The notes under the pieces were generated by a model. The model was not told the origin of the DNA. It made no database searches and was given only the letters and a program-made list of their open reading frames with translations. From positions 1-58,606 of the forward strand of contig NZ_PJIL01000023.1 in assembly GCF_002929335.1 (NCBI RefSeq): 58,606 nucleotides of DNA, given 5' to 3'. Each line of letters starts with the position of its first letter. Position 1 is the stretch's first letter. Origin of the DNA: Arthrobacter sp. Y81. GTDB taxonomy: Bacteria > Actinomycetota > Actinomycetes > Actinomycetales > Micrococcaceae. Of this stretch, positions 32,807 through 41,151 are shown in pieces. The position numbers and the translations under genes are program-made.

Positions 32807-34033
32807 CTAGTTAGTGGTCGTTGGTGCCTGGACCAGGCCCGCGCCGACGTCCCACGGGTCCGTTCCGGCCTTGAGTGGGCTGAACGTTCCTGACGCGATC
32901 ATTTTGGACTGCAGGAGGACCGGACTGAGCGGCCCCTGCGCAAGAAGCCGTTCCGCCCACAGCGCGGTTACCCCGGCCACGTGTGGGGTGGCCATACTGG
33001 TTCCGCTAATGGTTTTGGTGCCGCCGTTGAGCCACGCGCTGAAGACCCCGACTCCGGGACCGGCGACAGTTGCCATCGTATTGGAGAACGGTGCCACGGT
33101 GAGTCCGCCGACACCGTCGGCTAGGGCTGCCACAGACGTGATGCCGTACGCTGCAGCCGGCGGGGCAACGTTGATCTCGTAGGCGGGATTGCCGGTGCGT
33201 TTGCTTTCGTTGCCTGCGGCTGCGATGACTACTGTGGTCTGGGCGACGGAGGCGCGGGCGTTGAGAAGGTTGGCTAGCTGTTCGAAAAGCCGGATGTTGG
33301 CGCGGTAGCCTTCGAGGGCGATCGAGGTGGCGGCGGGGATGGATAGTCCGTTCACCTTGACCAGTTCGTCAACCCAGCCGGGGAAGTCCATGCCCAACGA
33401 CATGGAGATGACGTGGGCGCCGTTGTCGGCAGCCCACAGCATTGACGTGGCAAGAATGTCGCTGCTGCCGCCGTTCGGGCCTCCGAGGACCTTGCCGATC
33501 AGGGCTTTCTGGACGCCGCGGGCGACGCCGATCCGCTGGCCAGCGAGGTCGCGGCCGAAGATCGTGCCCGCGCAGTGCGTGCCGTGGCCGTTGTCGTCCT
33601 CGGCGCTGCCGGCGCCTGTGAAATCTTTCGTGACAAGGTTGACGCCGGCGAAGGCCGGGTGGTCAGCGTCGATGCCGGTATCCAGAACTGAGACGGTCAC
33701 CCCTGCGCCTGTGTAGGGGGAGGTATCTGCGCCCACGGCACTGACGCCCCATGTCACGGTAGAGGCGGGGGCAGCAGGTGCTGCCAGGGGTTCGATGAGT
33801 TTCATCGGCATGGCGGGGGCGAAGCCGAGGACGGTGGGATCGTTTTGCAGCGCGTTGATAGTGGAACTTGAGGGGTTGTCGGTCCTCTCTATGGTCATTC
33901 CCACAGCCCGTTCCGCGAGGTTCTGGTCAGCGGTGTCGTATCCTCGGGCTCCTGGCCCGTCGAAGGGGTCGCGGGTGGCGCGCAGGGCAGGGGCGCGTAG
34001 AATGACGATTTTTTGGTTGAGTAGTTTGGACAT
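32807..34033 (-). CDS. S8 (subtilisin) family serine peptidase without a signal peptide
   Basis: 408 residues from ATG 34033 with GAGGAG upstream. Catalytic triad Asp118 (SVLDTGID), His153 (NGHGTHC) and Ser346 (SGTSMATPHVAG), with oxyanion Asn275 (AAAGNES). The first about 100 residues resemble an inhibitor-type prodomain but start with MSKLLNQKIVIL, not a secretion signal, so either it acts in the cytoplasm or it leaves by another route. An insertion around 218-265 enlarges the part between His and Ser. It has no evident operon partners. Related cytoplasmic subtilases are known, but no target can be named. Confidence 0.9.
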   Translation of the reverse strand: MSKLLNQKIVILRAPALRATRDPFDGPGARGYDTADQNLAERAVGMTIERTDNPSSSTINALQNDPTVLGFAPAMPMKLIEPLAAPAAPASTVTWGVSAVGADTSPYTGAGVTVSVLDTGIDADHPAFAGVNLVTKDFTGAGSAEDDNGHGTHCAGTIFGRDLAGQRIGVARGVQKALIGKVLGGPNGGSSDILATSMLWAADNGAHVISMSLGMDFPGWVDELVKVNGLSIPAATSIALEGYRANIRLFEQLANLLNARASVAQTTVVIAAAGNESKRTGNPAYEINVAPPAAAYGITSVAALADGVGGLTVAPFSNTMATVAGPGVGVFSAWLNGGTKTISGTSMATPHVAGVTALWAERLLAQGPLSPVLLQSKMIASGTFSPLKAGTDPWDVGAGLVQAPTTTN

Positions 34034-34365
34034 CGTGTGCTCCTCGGCCGCTTCACAGAAACGCAGGCCGTTGGGGCCCGGGCTGCTGTGTGGGTGTTTG
34101 CAGGATCCGGCGAATCGGCCGGACAAAGGAACGGGAGGACTCCCAGACGTGGAACTGCGCAGCGAACGGCAGAGACCCTGGATGCTTGACGGGGCAACCG
34201 ATCAACATTTTTCAAGTAAACGTGCTAAAGGTTAGTCAGGACCCAAAGTGCTGTCAATGGGTCGCGTTGACTCATGGGAAAGGTCCGCGGAGGCCGATAC
34301 GTTGCCTCATCTGAAAAGGTCCGGGAAGTTCCTGGCGCAGACATCCTTGAGGGATGGGACTGACG

Positions 34366-34509
34366 ATGTGCAAGCTGAATATCCGCCACGACTGGCACGT
34401 TGAACCTGCCGAGGACGGAGGGCTATACACGCGTTGTCTGCGCTGCGGTAAGGATGGTGACAACGGGAATGGCGCCACTAACGGCTGGGCGCTGACGAAG
34501 TGGTGGTAG
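34366..34509 (+). CDS. Very small CxxC protein
   Basis: 47 residues from ATG 34366 (51 from ATG 34354). The start MCKLNIRHDW and the pair Cys-x2-Cys (CLRCGKD) look like small zinc-ribbon-like hypothetical proteins that I associate with Arthrobacter-type genomes. The end is GWALTKWW and TAG. A GAGGGA motif lies upstream. No function is known. Only two cysteines of the ribbon are present besides Cys2, so metal binding would need dimerisation or His. Confidence 0.55.
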   Translation: MCKLNIRHDWHVEPAEDGGLYTRCLRCGKDGDNGNGATNGWALTKWW

Positions 34510-34820
34510 GCCTGCCGTTCTTAAACGTGCCCCATCCCGCCTAAAGGTAGTGCCGTCGGGGCCATCGCCAGGCTGCCGACAATATGCGCACGCAGGCCGA
34601 ATGAAGCCCGCGTTAGTCCATTTCCGCCCGTTTATCCGCGCGTCCCTGAAGCCCGAGGGGGACATATGCGCTGCTATCGGCTAATCGAAACAAGCGGGGG
34701 ACCGGTCTATTTCGTAGCCTATTCCAGGAGTTTCATCCAGCGTCACGCGGCCGATTCGAGGAGCTCGGAAAGCGAAGAGAACCAGAATTTTCCCTACTGC
34801 GTGTGATGGTGAGCCTTGAC

Positions 34821-34867
34821 GTCCCGAGACATCAACTGTCCACGAAGTCCTGAGACATGAACTGTCC
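34821..34867. repeat. Imperfect direct repeat, 2 x 21 bp, possible insertion-sequence end
   Basis: Units 34821-34841 and 34847-34867 differ at two of 21 positions; both contain GAGACAT and AACTGTCC. Read on the other strand (GGACAGTTCATGTCTC...), this resembles the terminal sequence of IS481-type elements. No transposase remains nearby, so at most it is a trace. Confidence 0.4.
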
Positions 34868-34965
34868 GGCCCGAGGTCTGGCATTGGTACCGGGCACACG
34901 GCCGGGTACGCCCGGACCCGACGCCGCAGTACCGTGCTGCGACGCGGCGGGCCGCTCGTAGGTCC

Positions 34966-35741
34966 GTGCTACTGATCGCGTTGGTCGTGATAGCTGTCGT
35001 GGTGGCCATGCCGGTGATTTACTGGACCGCCGTCCTCGTGCACGTGAGCTTGTACCAGATCGCGCCCGTGACTCTGGGTGTCCTCTTGGCGGGAGTGGCA
35101 CTGATCTTCGCGATCTTCGTCGCGTGGTCCGGTGCCGTACGGGAGGCGCGGGAAGATGCGAGGCGGGAGGCCAACCGTGGCCGCATCTTTGGTAGCCCGG
35201 GCGGTGTCCTGGCCGCGGCGGAAAAGTTCGGTCGGGGCAGGGTTGAGGCGGGGGCGAGGGAAGTACAGCGCTTCTGCTGGAACTTCTGCTGCGAATCCCG
35301 GGAACCGCCGTATTCCACGGGCTGCAGTTCCCGGGACGCCAGGACGCTGATGTTGACCATGCGGTTGCGTTCGGGAACGTTGTCTACCTGCTGGACTCTA
35401 AGCTCTATCGCTGGGGCCAGTACGAATGGCGCCCGGCCGGGGAAAAGGATCTGATTGTACGCTCTGACGGGTACGGTCAAGGCAAGGCGAACTGGATGCA
35501 CGCCGCCGCCTTTGGGTACCGGTCCCTGCTCGGGCCCGAGGTGGAAGTGATTCCCATGGTCGTGATCCACGGGCGCAGCACGTCCGTTGGGTCCTGCAGC
35601 ATTTCGGCCCACGGGGTGCACATGCGTACGGCCCGCGACGCAATGGAGCGCATAGGGGACGCGATGGCGGGATCGATTGATCTAGGGCAAGACAATCCCG
35701 CCGTGCGTGTTGCTCTTCTCAGCAAGCTGAAGACGGGCTAA
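34966..35741 (+). pseudogene. NERD-domain membrane protein, frameshifted
   Basis: Frame one (from GTG 34966) gives two membrane segments (residues 1-20 and 30-52) and a charged linker, then degrades. From about 35,260 the coding signal continues in another frame: LLLELLLRIPGTAVFHGL, then DADVDHAVAFGNVVYLLDSKLYRWGQYEW and on to a TAA at 35739-35741. The DVDH...LLDSK core is the nuclease-related (NERD) domain. One shift near 35,200-35,270 separates membrane and nuclease-like halves. It may be a broken gene or a sequencing error; the downstream half alone has no good start. Confidence 0.7.
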
Positions 35742-35889
35742 CGCGCGGTGTTGCCTGGACTGGGACGGGAGTCGAAAGGGCCGTGGAGGACCCCGGAGCT
35801 AGTCCGTGGCCGGGGAAACCGGCACTGCGAGCTCCGTGGTGGGGAGGGCGGCAGCTGGTTGTGAGTGCTCAAAATCTGTCAAGAAAAAG

Positions 35890-35910
35890 GGTGTGCACAT
35901 TGTGCACACC
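35890..35910. repeat. Palindromic repeat copy 1 (10-bp perfect arms)
   Basis: Arms GGTGTGCACA and TGTGCACACC flank one base. The same palindrome occurs at 58464-58484, and the roughly 50 bases after it (CTTGGGCT.CGGA ... CGGGCCGGATTCGG) are also shared at about 80% identity, so the repeat unit is about 70 bp. A related palindrome is at 36371. Confidence 0.85.
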
Positions 35911-36000
35911 TTGGGCTGCGGACTCGGCCGTACAGGGGTCGGATCGGGCCGGATTCGGGATGTTTTCGGGGGAGTGGCGGATTTGCGAGGGTGGGAGTCT

Positions 36001-36023
36001 GGTTCGAGTCCCACCTCGGGCAC
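36001..36023 (+). other. 3' end of a tRNA, probably tRNA-Leu (remnant)
   Basis: GGTTCGAGT followed by CCCAC and CTCGGGC plus A and C is the T-loop, T-stem 3' strand and acceptor 3' strand of a tRNA whose 5' end would be GCCCGAG, as in actinobacterial tRNA-Leu. The upstream bases do not supply the T-stem 5' strand, anticodon or acceptor 5' strand, although GAGTGGCGGATTTG at about 35973 faintly resembles a tRNA-Leu D-arm start. It is not a complete tRNA. It could be an attachment-site copy left by an integrated element. Confidence 0.55.
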
Positions 36024-36027
36024 GCAT

Positions 36028-36050
36028 AACCCCTCGTCAGAGGGGTTTTT
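36028..36050 (+). terminator. Rho-independent terminator behind the tRNA remnant
   Basis: Stem AACCCCTC (36028-36035) / GAGGGGTT (36040-36047), loop GTCA, followed by Ts to 36050. It has the usual form and distance of a tRNA terminator. Confidence 0.85.
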
Positions 36051-36370
36051 GCTTTAATGTGCGGACATTGACCCTCCGCGGGTCCCTCTGACGCTGTCCG
36101 CGGTCTGTGCCTGGCGCCGCGGTAGCCTGTTCGGTTGTGTGGGGCGGCGGGGTCAGGGTCCTGGCTGGTGGGCCTTCCGCCTGCTGGAATCTAGGGTTGC
36201 GGGTCGTCCTATCTGGCTGTTCCGGTGGCCAGTTGTTGGCCCTCACTCATTCATGGCCAGGAGTTGTGGTGACGACATGATGAAGCCGAGGTCTCGCCGA
36301 CGGTCTGCCTCGGACAGCTGCTTCTCCGAACCAGACAGAGTCCACTCACTGCGTGTTTGTCCGGCCAAAG

Positions 36371-36395
36371 AGTGTGTGGACATTGTCCACACACT
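36371..36395. repeat. Palindromic repeat, related copy with 12-bp perfect arms
   Basis: Arms AGTGTGTGGACA and TGTCCACACACT flank a single T. Its layout and GTGTG/CACAC content resemble the palindromes at 35890 and 58464, but the flanking 50 bp are not shared. Confidence 0.75.
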
Positions 36396-37726
36396 GTCCA
36401 CGGGCGGCTGTTCGACCTGCATTTTGGTCCTTCCTCATGGTTCTGTCTTCACCTCGTCATGAAGTTTTCTGTTTCAGGCGACATGACTTTGTGGCCAGGA
36501 CCGTAGTTTCCTAGGACGTTCCGGGTTCAGCGGGAACGTCTTTGGGGTGATCTGTGGCTGGCGCACGATCCGCAGACAGCGCGGAGGTGTGTGGGATCCG
36601 GACTCTTCTTCCGGGGGCGGTACGGGTTTGGTTCATCCGTAATACCTGTCCATAGGTGGACAAGCGCCTATCGTTTCCTCCCAGGGACATGGCACCGCTA
36701 AGAAAGGCGTCCCGCACGGGCCAGCGGTAGACGAGGCGGCTGCCGCGCCTCTCAGTCACGGGACCGTCACGGACCGTCATTCCGGAACACGGCGACGAGC
36801 ACGCTGGCGGCAATGGCATGGACAGGTAGTCGGCGGCTGGCGGGCACCGGGTGTGTCTGTCAGATTTGTGCGTTGTTCTAATAGCGGAGTCACCGCTGGG
36901 TTTGAGGGTCCGAAGTGCAAACTTGGGGAACCGGGGACCGTTCAGAGTTTCGCGAGGAAATAAGCGACGGAGGAGCGCCGAACGAAACTTTGGATCGTGA
37001 GCGGTGCGCAGCGCCCTGGTTGCAGGAGGACCCGCCCAGCGAGGATGGGGATCAGAATGACAAACAGCGAAGTTGCTTCTGCTGGTTCGTGGAGGTGGGG
37101 GAGCGGGACGGCATGAGTTCCGATTTCTGTTCCGATTGTGATCAGCCGCGAGAATCGGTTGAAGCCATGCCCCGACTGATGGGCACCAGTCCGTCTGCCG
37201 GCGGGGAATGAAGCCGTGGCCAGTTCCGGACGGACTGCCGCCGTCACAATCGGGCACGTGCTTCTGGCCGGACGCTGCGGCCAATCAGGCTGATCAGATC
37301 GGCTGTGGCGGTGACGTGAGCGTTTTCGTGGTCATCTGCTCTTACTTATGTAGCGTGTCCGAATTAGCCGTCTGCTCTTGTGGTGTCTTTGCTAGAGGAG
37401 ATCCGTGCTGGGTATGAGTGCCCGGGTTGCGTGCAGGCACCGCCCAGCGATGATTGGTCACCAGAAGGCGCTGCCTGGGGGAGGGACACCGCAAGCTGTT
37501 GGGCTATCCGGGTAGGTCTCGCCTGGCCCCAAGGAGTCCTTGGTCATCGTGTCCGCGCCCGCCCAGATGCATTTCTGAAGCGTCCTGTGTACAGTCCGGC
37601 TGTTCATTTCGAGCTGTCCAGCTACGCCAACAATTCTCCGGGCTGAGTGATGATGAGCTCCGTCGCTACGTCAAGATCCATGCCATCAACGTGACACAGC
37701 CTGCGAAGCCCGTAGCCGTAATTCCC
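36396..37726. other. Long gene-poor stretch
   Basis: About 1.3 kb with no convincing gene. A minus-strand open frame over 36511-37284 is Arg/Pro/Ser-rich with no family signature. Around 37646-37725 a plus-strand piece reading GLSDDELRRYVKIHAINV looks protein-like and may be the end of a lost gene that I do not recognise. Confidence 0.5.
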
Positions 37727-38494
37727 TTAGAACAGCGGCCAGGGCACCGCCGACATCTCACCGCTCGGAGCCGGAAACCGCCCTGCCAAGCGCAACCGGG
37801 TGCAGCGCGCGGCGAGCGATGCGATTTCTTCGGCGCTGAGCAAGTCCGCCAGGTCTCGGCCCAGCCCACCGCGCAGTCCTTCGCTGACACGATCGATGCC
37901 GTCGTGTTCCTCGGTGGTCAGAGCGTCTCCCAGCCATCCCCACAACACCGTGCGCAGCTTGTGGTCACGGTGGAAGGTGAGCCCATGGTCCACACCGTGC
38001 CGGTGTCCGTCCGTCATGGCCAGAATGTGGTCGCCTTTTCGGTCGGCGTTGTTGACGACCATGTCGAACACCGCCAGGCGTCTGAGCGCTGGCGAGTCTT
38101 CGTGAACGAGGGCGAGCATCCGTCCGTTCTCATCTCGTCCCTCGAGAACGTGTTTCCAGCCCGTCTCCGGCACGTGGTCCGCCGCGATCAGGTTCACGGC
38201 GCTTTGGGCGGGGTCCTGCTCCTGCCAGAGCTGCACCATTCCTTCGCCCAGCGGACCATCGCGCAGCCAGGTCTGCGGCACGACGTCCCAGCCGAGGACC
38301 TGTGAGACCAGGTAGGCGGCCACCTCCCGCTGAGCCAGGGTGCCGTGCGGAAAATCCCACAGCGGACTTTCGCCTGCTATCGGCTTATAGACGACCACCA
38401 CGTCGCCGATGCTGCCCAGAAATGTAGCGTTTGAAGCCGTCGTGATGCGGCCGGTGAGCGTCAGCTCGGCGGTCACTAGGTCCGGTGCTGGCAT
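37727..38494 (-). CDS. SCO1664-family protein (PI3/PI4-kinase-like fold)
   Basis: 255 residues from ATG 38494, which overlaps the DUF3090 stop by 4 nt. The nucleotide-binding strand VVVYKPIAGESPLWDFPHGTLAQREVAAYLVSQVLGW and the catalytic-type segment FDMVVNNADRKGDHIL, followed by VDHGLTFH, match the TIGR03843/SCO1664 family with a kinase-like fold. Its substrate is unknown. It forms a conserved actinobacterial trio with DUF3090 and a histidine phosphatase, usually upstream of mshC; mshC is not present after it here. Confidence 0.9.
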   Translation of the reverse strand: MPAPDLVTAELTLTGRITTASNATFLGSIGDVVVVYKPIAGESPLWDFPHGTLAQREVAAYLVSQVLGWDVVPQTWLRDGPLGEGMVQLWQEQDPAQSAVNLIAADHVPETGWKHVLEGRDENGRMLALVHEDSPALRRLAVFDMVVNNADRKGDHILAMTDGHRHGVDHGLTFHRDHKLRTVLWGWLGDALTTEEHDGIDRVSEGLRGGLGRDLADLLSAEEIASLAARCTRLRLAGRFPAPSGEMSAVPWPLF

Positions 38495-39048
38495 CAGGCC
38501 TCGGGAAGGGTGCAGATGTGCCCGTCGGCGTCTATGGGGTAACCGCAGAGCGAGCACGTCGGACGCCCGGCGCCCACGATCTCACGGGTGCGCTTGGCGA
38601 ATGCGCGGGCGGCGCCGACCGGCATTCGCACCAGCAGCATTTCGGGCTCGTTAGCGCCGTCCTCATCAAGCGATTCGTCGTTGTCATCAGCCTCGACATC
38701 GGTGATGGGGTAGGCCTCTACTACGACCTGGGCCGTGGTTGGGTCCCAACCTAAGCTCATGGCTCCGGCGCGAAACTGCTCCTGAACGGCCTCGAGCTGA
38801 TCATTGTCGACAAGTTCAATGGGAGTGCTCGTGGGAACGCTGAAGGGGTTGCCCTCGACGGTGATGAGCTGGTCGAGAATTTCGTCGATCTTCTCCGCGA
38901 GCAGAGCCGACTGCTGCTTCTCCAGGGCAATACTCACGATCTGCGTCCCTGCCCGCACCTGCAGGTAGAAAGTGCGCGCCCCCGGAAGTCCAATGGTGCC
39001 AACGACGACCCGATCAGGCCAGGCAAACTCGTGAACACGTGTAGGCAT
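38494..39048 (-). CDS. DUF3090 family protein
   Basis: 184 residues. The start MPTRVHEFAWPDRVVVGTIGLPGARTFYLQVRAGTQIVSIALEKQQSALLAEKIDEILD is characteristic of DUF3090. The C-terminus ends in a Cys-x2-Cys...Cys element (CSLCGYPIDADGHIC) likely to bind zinc. Function unknown; it is always found with the two neighbours in actinobacteria, and here shares a 4-nt overlap with the downstream gene and a 24-bp gap to the upstream phosphatase. Confidence 0.92.
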   Translation of the reverse strand: MPTRVHEFAWPDRVVVGTIGLPGARTFYLQVRAGTQIVSIALEKQQSALLAEKIDEILDQLITVEGNPFSVPTSTPIELVDNDQLEAVQEQFRAGAMSLGWDPTTAQVVVEAYPITDVEADDNDESLDEDGANEPEMLLVRMPVGAARAFAKRTREIVGAGRPTCSLCGYPIDADGHICTLPEA

Positions 39049-39072
39049 GTCAGTATTCTAGGCACATGAGGT

Positions 39073-39765
39073 TCATGGCGCCTTTTGCCCTGCACCGCCG
39101 CCCACCGGCGCATCGCCAGAATGGATGCCGTTCGACAGCCACGACAGATCACCCGCGTCGGTGTTGGTCGCGTAAACGCTCGGCCGGCTAGCGCCGTAGC
39201 GCACGATCGATACGGAGGCGGGGCCCACGTTAATACGCTGGAACAGGTCAAGGTGCATGCCGAGCGCGTCGGCAATGATTGACTTGATGATGTCACCGTG
39301 ACTCACCGCCACCCACACGGCCCCTGGCCCGTACTCGGCTTCGAAGGCTGCATCGTGGCGTCGAATCGCTGCCACCGACCGAGCCTGCATCGCGGCCATG
39401 GATTCACCGCCGGGAAAGACGACGGCCGACGGTTGGGACTGCACAACCGGCCACAAATCCTCGGTCGCGAGATCACTGAGCGTGCGGCCCTGCCACTGGC
39501 CGTAATCGCACTCGGTGAGATCGAGATCGACCGGCGCGTACGGCGAGCCAGCCTGGCGATCGAGGATGAGCTGGGCGGTCTGCTGACAACGCTCAAGAGG
39601 GCTCGACACCACCGCGACTACGGGCACGGCCGCGAGCCGGTCTCCGGTCAGAGCCGCCTGGTCGCGCCCGATCTGATCGAGGCTGACGCCGACGGCCCGA
39701 CCGGCCAGCAGTCCAGTGGCATTGGCTGTGGTGCGGCCGTGCCGCACGAGAATAACTGTCGCCAT
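39073..39765 (-). CDS. Histidine phosphatase family protein (MSMEG_4193 type)
   Basis: 230 residues. The RHG motif (LVRHGRTTAN) carries the phosphorylated His, with Arg in SSPLERCQQTA, Glu in DLTECDYGQWQG and the second His in VSHGDIIKS. It hydrolyses or transfers a phosphate. First gene of the conserved trio with DUF3090 and the SCO1664-type protein; the three may act on one phosphorylated metabolite, but no pathway is established. Confidence 0.92.
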   Translation of the reverse strand: MATVILVRHGRTTANATGLLAGRAVGVSLDQIGRDQAALTGDRLAAVPVVAVVSSPLERCQQTAQLILDRQAGSPYAPVDLDLTECDYGQWQGRTLSDLATEDLWPVVQSQPSAVVFPGGESMAAMQARSVAAIRRHDAAFEAEYGPGAVWVAVSHGDIIKSIIADALGMHLDLFQRINVGPASVSIVRYGASRPSVYATNTDAGDLSWLSNGIHSGDAPVGGGAGQKAP

Positions 39766-39989
39766 CCACCCAGCCTAACCACCCGCTCGATGGCGGTGTG
39801 AACCGTACCGGGTCGCGCGTCGAACAGGCAGATAAAGCACTGGGGGAACCCTTCAAGCACGCCGACGCGCTTAGAGCCGCCCAGACGGGCTCGGCACGCA
39901 TTGACCAGCCCATGGCTGCCGCAGCAAAACCGGAAGAACCGGCACTGCCAGAACCCCCGGTTGAAGTCGACCCCCGCATGGAGGACGTC

Positions 39990-40620
39990 CTGTACCCGCT
40001 CCGCGTCGGATCCAGTAGTTCCCGCACTCTCAGAGCGGGTCGTGTGCCATTAATTGTGGTGGACCACACCGACCCCGCGCTGTGCGCCCAGAACCAGGGC
40101 GCGGGCACTCTTTGGAGACGACGGCGGGCGACGACGCGGCCCGAACGGCCCGCCTCAACGCCTACTAAATGGCGGCTTGCGCCAGCGCAGCGCCCATCTT
40201 GGTTCGGAACTACTCGAACTGCTCGCACGCCTGGCGAAGGGAAGTCCCAATGGACTTCATGTCCGCGAGGCAGCCGTGGGTCATAAAGCGTTGGGGGGAG
40301 CGTTGGCCAGGTCACCGCTGCGATGTTCCCGAACGACGTGCGGGCCTTGACCTTCGTGCGCCAGGCACGGGCCGCGTCCCTGGACGTGCCGAACGATGTG
40401 TCGGTCACCGGCTGTGGGGGTGGGCATGGGTTTGGACCTTCTGGGGCTGGCAACGCTCCGTATCCCGGTGGAAGCCGTGGCCCGCCGTGCCTTGGAAGTC
40501 CTGGGGGGACTTGATGCGCGGCCGCTCTGCGCCTGTGCGGCACGAGCTTTTCCCTCGTGTCTTTACCGCCGGAAGCACGTTGGCGCCGCCCCGGCGCTGA
40601 TCCAGCTTCGGTGCGCCTGG
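39990..40620 (+). pseudogene. Remnant of a LacI-type regulator
   Basis: Fragments in three frames recall the ligand domain of LacI proteins: AGRVPLIVVDHTDPAL (near 40035), FPNDVRALTFVRQARAASLDVPNDVSVTGCGG (near 40325), and LATLRIPVEAVARRALEVLGG (near 40450). The second fits the NDxxALG...GLxVPxDVSVxG segment. No helix-turn-helix is found and frames change at least twice, so it is a dead gene. Confidence 0.55.
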
Positions 40621-40803
40621 CACTCAGGGGCGTGGAGTGGCTGTTTGGTGCATTTTGAGGCGTCGGGGTGGACTGCGGATCACCTGCCCAGCATGATGAA
40701 GCCGTGATGACGGAACATTCTGTACGCGGGGCGAGGCCGCGGCGGGCTATGACCGCAGCCTGAGGAGCAAGATTATCCGGGCGCGGCGGACTATCTTTCC
40801 TTA

Positions 40804-41112
40804 GTGGAATCCGCCGACGTCGTTGCCGCCATTGTCGCGTCGCTCAAGGTCGCCCCCATCCAGCATCGCAAGGCCAAGGACATTCTCCGGGCCGCGAGGC
40901 TGGTGCTGCTGCCCGAGGACAACGCCCACGTCGCCTCGGACCTGAAGAAGATCAAGGAAGGCAAGAAGCTCTCGCCCATCCTGATGGTCAGGGGCGACCT
41001 GGCCCGAGGGATTCCCGCAATGGTGGCCGATGGCTACCATCGGGTATGCGCAAGCTACTACACGGACGAAAACACCGACATTCCACTCAAACTGGCTGAT
41101 GCGCCGCGGTAA
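40804..41112 (+). CDS. ParB-like small hypothetical protein
   Basis: 102 residues from a GTG at 40804. The body (HRKAKDILRAARLVLLPEDNAHVASDLKKIKEGKKLSPILMVRG...PAMVADGYHRVCASYYTDE) resembles the ParB/Srx-like nuclease fold, with GYHR as the conserved element. In-frame codons upstream (DYPGAADYLSLVESADVV) look like part of the protein, but the only ATG (MTAA at 40750) is in another frame and runs into a stop. An N-terminal frameshift has therefore probably shortened the gene. It may still be made from the GTG. Confidence 0.65.
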   Translation: MESADVVAAIVASLKVAPIQHRKAKDILRAARLVLLPEDNAHVASDLKKIKEGKKLSPILMVRGDLARGIPAMVADGYHRVCASYYTDENTDIPLKLADAPR

Positions 41113-41151
41113 CTACCGCAAGCCAGCCGCAATGCCGGTGGAAGGAGGAAA

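Noticed and set aside
36511..37284. A 257-residue minus-strand frame
   Set aside because: Composition unlike a protein and no family match; kept only as part of the gene-poor stretch.
39593..40543. A 316-residue minus-strand frame
   Set aside because: Arg/Pro/Ser-rich, no ribosome site, overlaps the end of the phosphatase; the LacI-like fragments on the plus strand explain the region better.
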